Assembly (NCBI GenBank): GCA_017465865.1
Contig: JAFTVF010000003.1
Span: forward strand, 62,001 to 126,000
Reading direction: 5' to 3'
Source: Clostridia bacterium
GTDB lineage: Bacteria; Bacillota; Clostridia; Christensenellales; Borkfalkiaceae
DNA length: 64,000 bases
Shown: positions 60,001 to 64,000 of the stretch, piece after piece
Position numbering within the stretch: the first letter of the stretch is position 1
Layout of the letters: every line of letters begins with the position of its first letter
Translations under genes and position numbers: made by a program
Notes under the pieces: generated by a model
What the model was told of the DNA's origin: nothing
The model's input: the letters and a program-made list of their open reading frames with translations, nothing else
Database searches by the model: none

Positions 60001-61340
60001 CGATGAACAAGGTCAATGCAAGCGGCGGTAAAGCAACGAACGTTGACTATATCGAGTTCGACGGCTTCAGCGGCTCTACTTGGATGTTGGTAGCATTTAC
60101 GGGCAAAAACGCGCCAAACTTCGCGTTCAACGCACAAAAAGGCTTATCCACGTGGAACGGAGAAGATCATGCAACGGCAGGTCTTATCTTCACCAACTCT
60201 TCTGAGAAACAGTGGGGAGCATTGGAGGTAAACGGCACGCTTGCAACGACGGGGCAAGTTCTTTGGAGAACGTATGCGGGTACGGCAGAGAAAGGTCCCG
60301 GTCTTGGACATTTCACGGACGATACGAATTACGTAATGATCCTCGGCTATACGAGAAATTCCAATGGTTTCGGTATGAATTGTTATATCTATACAGTTGC
60401 CGAAGACGGAACGTTGACGCGCGTTGCGGAGAAAGCGGAAGCAAACGTTGCCGTCGGTGCGTCAAAGCTGGGAAGCGGAAGCAAAGCCGTTATCTATCCT
60501 CATATCAAGAACGGCGGGGATACGATCACCTTTGATTTCGCAAATCCCGCGACGAGCCTCAACGATCTGGTGCTCGGCTTGGACGAAACGGCGTTCCCGT
60601 ATAAATCCCAGCTTAAAACCGATCTCGGCGTAAAAGAAACCGTACCCCTCAGCTATATCAGCGATGCTTCGAAAACGATGAATAAGATCTCTCCGACGAA
60701 TGGCGTTACGGCGACGGCGGAAACGGTGGATTATCTCGAATTCGACAACCTTTCGGGCGCAACGTGGTTTATGGTGCAGTTCACGGGCAAGAACGTACCC
60801 AACTTCGCGGTAAACGCAACGCAGGCGTATTCGGCTTGGAATAACGAAAGCTATACCAGCGCGGGCTTGCTGATGACGTTATCGCACGAACAGAATTGGA
60901 GTTCGTTCAGAATTACCAATTCTTTGAGAACGGACGTTGGTTGCGGCAACTTTAAGACGGTAAGCGGTACGACTGCTGCGCCTTTGAGTATCGGGCATCT
61001 GAACGCGACGACGAATTATATTTTGATCCTCGGCTTTGATAAAGACGCCGGTACGGATAATGCGGATAACGTTTGGTTCTATCTGTATTCGATCAACGAA
61101 TACGGCGAGCTTACCCAAGTGGTTGCGCAGTGCGTGGACGAAAACCACGGTTTGCCCAACGCAGGCGGCAGCAAAGCGATCATCTATCCGAATATCAACG
61201 CTTCGGGTTACGAAAGCGAAGCTACGCAGATCACGTTCAATTACGTAACGCCCGCGGCTACGCTGGCAGGGGTGATCGACAACGTGTCCGAGTCCTGTCC
61301 GTATAAGGCGCAGCTGAAAACGTTGCATTCGATCGCATAA
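57099..61340 (+). CDS. giant surface lipoprotein with Ig/FN3-like and repeat domains
   Basis: The 1413-residue product has a lipobox GVAC with Cys27. Ig- or PKD-like modules (about 40-245), a diverged repeat-like region (about 250-430), FN3-like modules (about 430-620; SWTETTATVGQ, YQVQFNGGEW), a second diverged repeat-like block (about 625-800), more FN3-like modules (about 805-960), and then two clear copies of the repeat domain of the 44426 gene (about 966-1165 and 1190-1410; TMNKVNASGGKATNVDYIEF, NAPNFAFNA, GSKAVIYPHI). It has no catalytic motif. It is probably a surface glycan-capture protein working with the ABC importer and the enzyme encoded 11 bases downstream. Confidence 0.8.
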   Translation: MKKFVKNVCLALFAAVLATLCLFGVACGKKEKADPFEFKKQPPEKVVIYTEVVMTDYFKEEAGASYTLKVSYYDAAIESDQVVEQDSMVFSCENYGEHTFTLVRTKGKKTAELSCVIKVVPETPAMTDPNTLEVSVGETRSFSDLYRASNIITTPFETEETVAFTSVKIKEETVDLINGSTKEETQAIENGLAAGNGQFTFSKQAIYEFTVSASNSEGTAEQILTVVCVDENKIPAEMTVSKAFFGEGNDTVMLLKSTNLEDMAFFSYNETFNYDESNVRVEFLGDEAPQIVIAADKQNGNLKAGTGYLSTLEQRREQYQIHGPNRTSSRLADSPLVALSMLEDDAHYILDLSHHTFCNTTDTAVGYRVVTITLYEKDGDGNLTQLGTYNSRWNFDTDPAHQSLKEGYILFVGSTRKDIVFKYYKPSAPVLGTPTLLNVGSTVSWTETTATVGQDTANVVNHTATGYQVQFNGGEWEDNTDMSYTVDSELAAGMYELNVRAVYTIDEQTYYGASSTALIYHNVLNVNAFRLNVLGNTVSWNPRQGYCDTSYQYMINNSGEWIDTTETSVTLKGYERDYQNVSVRGVYFDDKGDTDTANDETIYTEVATVAVLYNMHAATESGGSISFSSKTRANMAYVAYEGGKLDALTNTHLKISFVGRNMPTVNFLANKVQPDTMNRSSGAYVTHDYNNIGYALFAGKTFVYDAGKNTLSLNEADSHVMYTGITEDDGLYYVYVYVFKVKGNNYTSLLAKSVSDGYTAEQLGVTATDDLYTIVYGNAHYANLTFDVVLSNAAPAEVANFEKKPVYTFDEVNRTIAWTAVDGVASYKVTVSQNGTAVKEETVTATTYDLSELADGYYDVTVASVFDKFYSTASMTEELLLGADPAAIELSWMGNAVAWKDRSLVDHYEVYVNGTKVADLADGTERYTLSDYDAGETLSVSVVAVYVDGNDAEQSENVSAEFVYGTVTMNKVNASGGKATNVDYIEFDGFSGSTWMLVAFTGKNAPNFAFNAQKGLSTWNGEDHATAGLIFTNSSEKQWGALEVNGTLATTGQVLWRTYAGTAEKGPGLGHFTDDTNYVMILGYTRNSNGFGMNCYIYTVAEDGTLTRVAEKAEANVAVGASKLGSGSKAVIYPHIKNGGDTITFDFANPATSLNDLVLGLDETAFPYKSQLKTDLGVKETVPLSYISDASKTMNKISPTNGVTATAETVDYLEFDNLSGATWFMVQFTGKNVPNFAVNATQAYSAWNNESYTSAGLLMTLSHEQNWSSFRITNSLRTDVGCGNFKTVSGTTAAPLSIGHLNATTNYILILGFDKDAGTDNADNVWFYLYSINEYGELTQVVAQCVDENHGLPNAGGSKAIIYPNINASGYESEATQITFNYVTPAATLAGVIDNVSESCPYKAQLKTLHSIA

Positions 61341-61351
61341 GGAGGATTACT

Positions 61352-62893
61352 ATGAAAATGAATTTCAAAAAACTTGCAAGTTTTGCGCTTGCCGCGGCGA
61401 CTTTGCTCGCCGTGGGCGCAGGCTGCGGTAAAAAGAGCGGCGGCGTGGATCTTAACGACAACGCGCCCGACTATTCGGCTTCTACGTCGGAATTTATGAC
61501 GTTCGGTTATCAGGCGATCGTGGACGACTGGTACGCGGTGGACGGCGTAAGAACCTATCTCGACGTATCCCTTTTGACGAAAGAAAACATACAGATTTAC
61601 AAGGAATCGGGCTTGAATACCTTGTTTATCAACTGGGTGGCGGGTTACAGCGGGCCTGAAACCAACGCTTCTTGGGCGACGAGCAAAACGAAGCAGGTGA
61701 TGGACTGGGCGTACGAGTTGGATATGGACGTATTCGTATTCAACGGCACGTTGCACGAGCTGAGCGACTTGACTACGCCGTTGATCGCGGAAAATCCCGA
61801 CGATGCGAACAACAGGACGTCGTTTGCTTCGGAGGAAGCGTTGGACGCGTACGTAAAGAACGCGATGGGCGCGGTCATGTCCCATCCCGCTTGTATCGGC
61901 GTTTCGATCAAGGACGAACCGAATTGGAAACAGATGCCTCAGATCGGCGCGGTGTATAAATCGATCAAAAGAAGCTATCCCGACGCATACGTTTTGATGA
62001 ACCTGTTGCCTTATTCGCCGGGGAACGGACACCTTGCGGGGATCGAGAGCTGGTATTGCGAGGACTATGCGAGCTTGACTTCGGAAGAGGCGTATATTAA
62101 ATATTTGCAGTCTTATCTCGATTACACGGGCGCGGATTATCTGCAATACGACGATTATCCCATCCGCGGCGATAACGACACCAACGCATACGTATTGCCG
62201 TCCACGCTTGCGGGCGCGCAGATCACGGCGGATTTCTGTAAGAAGAATAACCTTGAAATGCACAAGGTATTCCAAACCTGTTCGTTTAAGACGAGCGGTT
62301 GGCTTTGCCGTATCCCCGACGAGGACGATATGTACTGGCAGCTCAACGTCGGTATGGCGATGGGGATCAAAGGGTATAGCTACTGGATGTATTTCCCCTG
62401 CTCGAACACGGAGGGCGAATACTACGTTGAGGACGCAAACTTCGTAGACCGCGAGGGCAAGCCTAATCCCATTTATTACACAATGCAGACTCTGCACGGC
62501 GAATTGCAAAAGATGGCGAAAGTGCTGTCCTACTTCGATTATCAGGGGCTGAGAACGTATACCAAAGCGCCTATTCCCGGTTCGTCAGGGTTCTTGACGG
62601 GCGTGGACGATAACGATCTGAAATACGTTACGGACGTACAGCTCGAAGAGGGCGGGGTAGTGCTCGTAACCGAGCTTTACGACGCGGAAAACGATCAGTA
62701 CGGCTACTATATCGTAAACGCAAGCGATTCGGCTATGGCAGAGGAAGCTACGCAGACTTTGGAAATTTCGCTCAAGGATTTTGAAAAGATACAGATCCAT
62801 AACATGGGCGAAGTGGAAAACGTTGCGCTTGAAAACGGTAAATACAGCGTTACGCTGGAATGCGGCCGCGGTATCTTCGTTTTACCCTATTAA
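61352..62893 (+). CDS. TIM-barrel-like enzyme, lipoprotein paralogue
   Basis: The 513-residue product has a lipobox GAGC with Cys25, so it is anchored outside. It shares with the other two members FGYQAIVDDWYAVDGVRTYL (about 51-70), SIKDEPNWKQM (about 188), NLLPYSPG, LQYDDYPI (about 265), YWQLNVGMAMGIKGYSYW and the end CGRGIFVLPY. It directly follows the giant repeat lipoprotein, the same pairing that is fused (or frameshifted) at 44426-49041. This suggests the repeat domain and the enzyme domain act on the same glycan. Confidence 0.72.
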   Translation: MKMNFKKLASFALAAATLLAVGAGCGKKSGGVDLNDNAPDYSASTSEFMTFGYQAIVDDWYAVDGVRTYLDVSLLTKENIQIYKESGLNTLFINWVAGYSGPETNASWATSKTKQVMDWAYELDMDVFVFNGTLHELSDLTTPLIAENPDDANNRTSFASEEALDAYVKNAMGAVMSHPACIGVSIKDEPNWKQMPQIGAVYKSIKRSYPDAYVLMNLLPYSPGNGHLAGIESWYCEDYASLTSEEAYIKYLQSYLDYTGADYLQYDDYPIRGDNDTNAYVLPSTLAGAQITADFCKKNNLEMHKVFQTCSFKTSGWLCRIPDEDDMYWQLNVGMAMGIKGYSYWMYFPCSNTEGEYYVEDANFVDREGKPNPIYYTMQTLHGELQKMAKVLSYFDYQGLRTYTKAPIPGSSGFLTGVDDNDLKYVTDVQLEEGGVVLVTELYDAENDQYGYYIVNASDSAMAEEATQTLEISLKDFEKIQIHNMGEVENVALENGKYSVTLECGRGIFVLPY

Positions 62894-62901
62894 GAAGTCG
62901 A

Positions 62902-62935
62902 AAAAGTTCCGTCGCAAGGCGGAACTTTTCTTTTC
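62902..62935 (+). terminator. terminator of the glycan locus
   Basis: AAAAGTTCCG (62902-62911) with CGGAACTTTT (62920-62929), then CTTTTC. Confidence 0.85.
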
Positions 62936-62941
62936 AAATAC

Positions 62942-62971
62942 TTGCATTTCCATAGAGGAAAATGTTATAAT
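62942..62971 (+). promoter_or_regulatory. promoter of the capA-like gene
   Basis: TTGCAT (62942-62947), 18 bases, TATAAT (62966-62971); start codon 29 bases later. Confidence 0.7.
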
Positions 62972-62999
62972 AATAATACGCTAATCAAAGAGGTAAAAA

Positions 63000-64000
63000 A
63001 TGAAAATATTATTCGGTGCGGATATCGTGCCTACGGAAACTTCCGAACCGCTTTTTATAGAACAGAAAACAAAAGAACTTTTCGGCGACGTCGCGGAGCT
63101 TATCAAAAACGCGGACAGAACGATCGTCAATCTGGAATGTGCGTTGACGAAATCAAACAATGCGATCAAGAAATTCGGTCCGAACCTGAAAGCCGATGAA
63201 AAATGCGCGGACGCCTTGAAAAAGCTCGGCGTAACGGACGTGGCGCTGTCGAACAATCACACCTTCGATTTCGGGATCGAGGGCTTGAAAGACACGACGG
63301 ACGCGCTGGAACGGGTAGGCTTGCCGTATATGGGCATAGGTGAAAACGACCAAGCGTCGAGAAAGCCGTATTTTATCGAACAGGAAGGGAAAAGGATCGG
63401 GATCGTCAACGTATGCGAGCACGAATTTTCGTACGCGTTGCCCGATCGAATAGGTGCAAACCCGTTCGATCCGTTTTTGACGATGCAGGATATCCGCGAG
63501 GTGAGAAAGGAGTCCGATTACGTAGTGGTGATCTATCACGGTGGAAAGGAGCACGTGCGGTATCCGTCGCCTCGGCTTCGTAATTTGTGTCGGGAAATGG
63601 TGCTTTGCGGGGCGGACGTAGTGCTCACCCAGCACAGCCATTGTATCGGCTGCTACGAAGAATACGAGGGCGGGCATATCCTGTACGGGCAGGGGAATTT
63701 CCATTTCACGAAAGCGAATATGGCAGATACCTGGTATACGGGATTGTTGGTGGAACTTGATATCACGGACAAGCTTGCGATCAACTTTATACCGCTCGTG
63801 TTTGGCGATACGACGATCGACGTAGCAAAAGGCGAAAAGGCAGAGGAGATCATGACGGCGTTTAAGGCGCGCAACGAAGAGCTGAAAAACGGACAGTGGC
63901 AAAAAGGCTGGCATGAATTCTGCGAACGCATGCGCGGTACGTACGACGGCGTGTTGCGCGGACTGTGCGAGGCGGACACGACGGAAACAAAACAGCAGTT
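63000..64000 (+). CDS. CapA-family phosphoesterase-like protein, 3' end outside the window
   Basis: 333 codons are present without a stop. The product (MKILFGADIVPTETSEPLFI) has the PGA_cap/CapA metallophosphoesterase-like pattern: GAD near the start, IVNLECAL (about 41), GPNLKA, LSNNHTFDFGIEGL (about 84), VVVIYHGGKEH (about 175), LTQHSHCIG (about 210) and LYGQGNFHF (about 228). Related proteins act in poly-gamma-glutamate capsule synthesis or other cell-surface polymer work. It has no signal peptide at this start. It has its own promoter and is separate from the glycan locus. Confidence 0.85.
   Translation, partial: MKILFGADIVPTETSEPLFIEQKTKELFGDVAELIKNADRTIVNLECALTKSNNAIKKFGPNLKADEKCADALKKLGVTDVALSNNHTFDFGIEGLKDTTDALERVGLPYMGIGENDQASRKPYFIEQEGKRIGIVNVCEHEFSYALPDRIGANPFDPFLTMQDIREVRKESDYVVVIYHGGKEHVRYPSPRLRNLCREMVLCGADVVLTQHSHCIGCYEEYEGGHILYGQGNFHFTKANMADTWYTGLLVELDITDKLAINFIPLVFGDTTIDVAKGEKAEEIMTAFKARNEELKNGQWQKGWHEFCERMRGTYDGVLRGLCEADTTETKQQ

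Overview
The window reads as chromosome of a low-to-mid GC Gram-positive anaerobe of the Clostridia type. The basis is mixed: strong AGGAGG ribosome sites and SigA-type promoters, many lipoprotein signal peptides, AddAB instead of RecBCD, Rex with AdhE and an [FeFe] hydrogenase (ethanol and H2 fermentation), a Gram-positive type LexA box, and sugar ABC transporters with multi-domain surface lipoproteins as in gut fermenters. No rRNA or species marker is present, so the exact lineage is not claimed.

Layout. 1-5.5 kb: the first codons of a truncated minus-strand gene, a 779-aa membrane-anchored surface protein, a regulator joining an excisionase-like HTH to a LuxR HTH, a small Cys-rich protein and a lipoprotein. 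5.5-15.7 kb: a stripped phage head module (sigma-like regulator under a LexA-box promoter, large terminase, small-terminase-like protein, portal, scaffold-like protein, capsid, connector, propeller-like protein, one unknown) with no integrase, replication, tail-fibre or lysis genes. A minus-strand surface protein sits inside it. Three arrays of short hairpins separated by a fixed 7-mer (56-307, 6207-6502, 9082-9369) lie against stop codons here. 15.8-19.5 kb: dut, an atypical trmB and a small-molecule ABC importer. 19.6-25.9 kb: rex, adhE, hydrogenase, tilS. 25.9-34.9 kb: a lipoprotein, addB-addA, a membrane protein and a PRC-barrel-like protein. 35.0-39.6 kb: tRNA-Gln followed by a tandem repeat that copies the tRNA 3' end, then trkA-trkH and a TRIC/UPF0126-type membrane protein.

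39.7-62.9 kb is a glycan-use locus: an esterase-like hydrolase, an AraC regulator, a GH78 alpha-L-rhamnosidase, three paralogous TIM-barrel-like enzymes of a family I cannot name, a GH20/GH67-like enzyme, a 43-residue peptide, an ABC sugar importer without its own ATPase, and two very large surface proteins sharing a repeated domain of about 200 residues. One of those proteins is split from its enzyme domain by a -1 frameshift at a T7 run. The likely flow is surface capture by the repeat proteins, trimming by the lipoprotein and secreted enzymes, import by the ABC system, then final cleavage inside by GH78 and the signal-less enzymes under AraC control. The window ends inside a CapA-type phosphoesterase gene.

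Most interesting for follow-up: the hairpin arrays, the LexA-controlled head-only phage module, the -1 frameshift fusion, the unnamed enzyme family with its companion repeat domain, and the tRNA-Gln tandem repeat.
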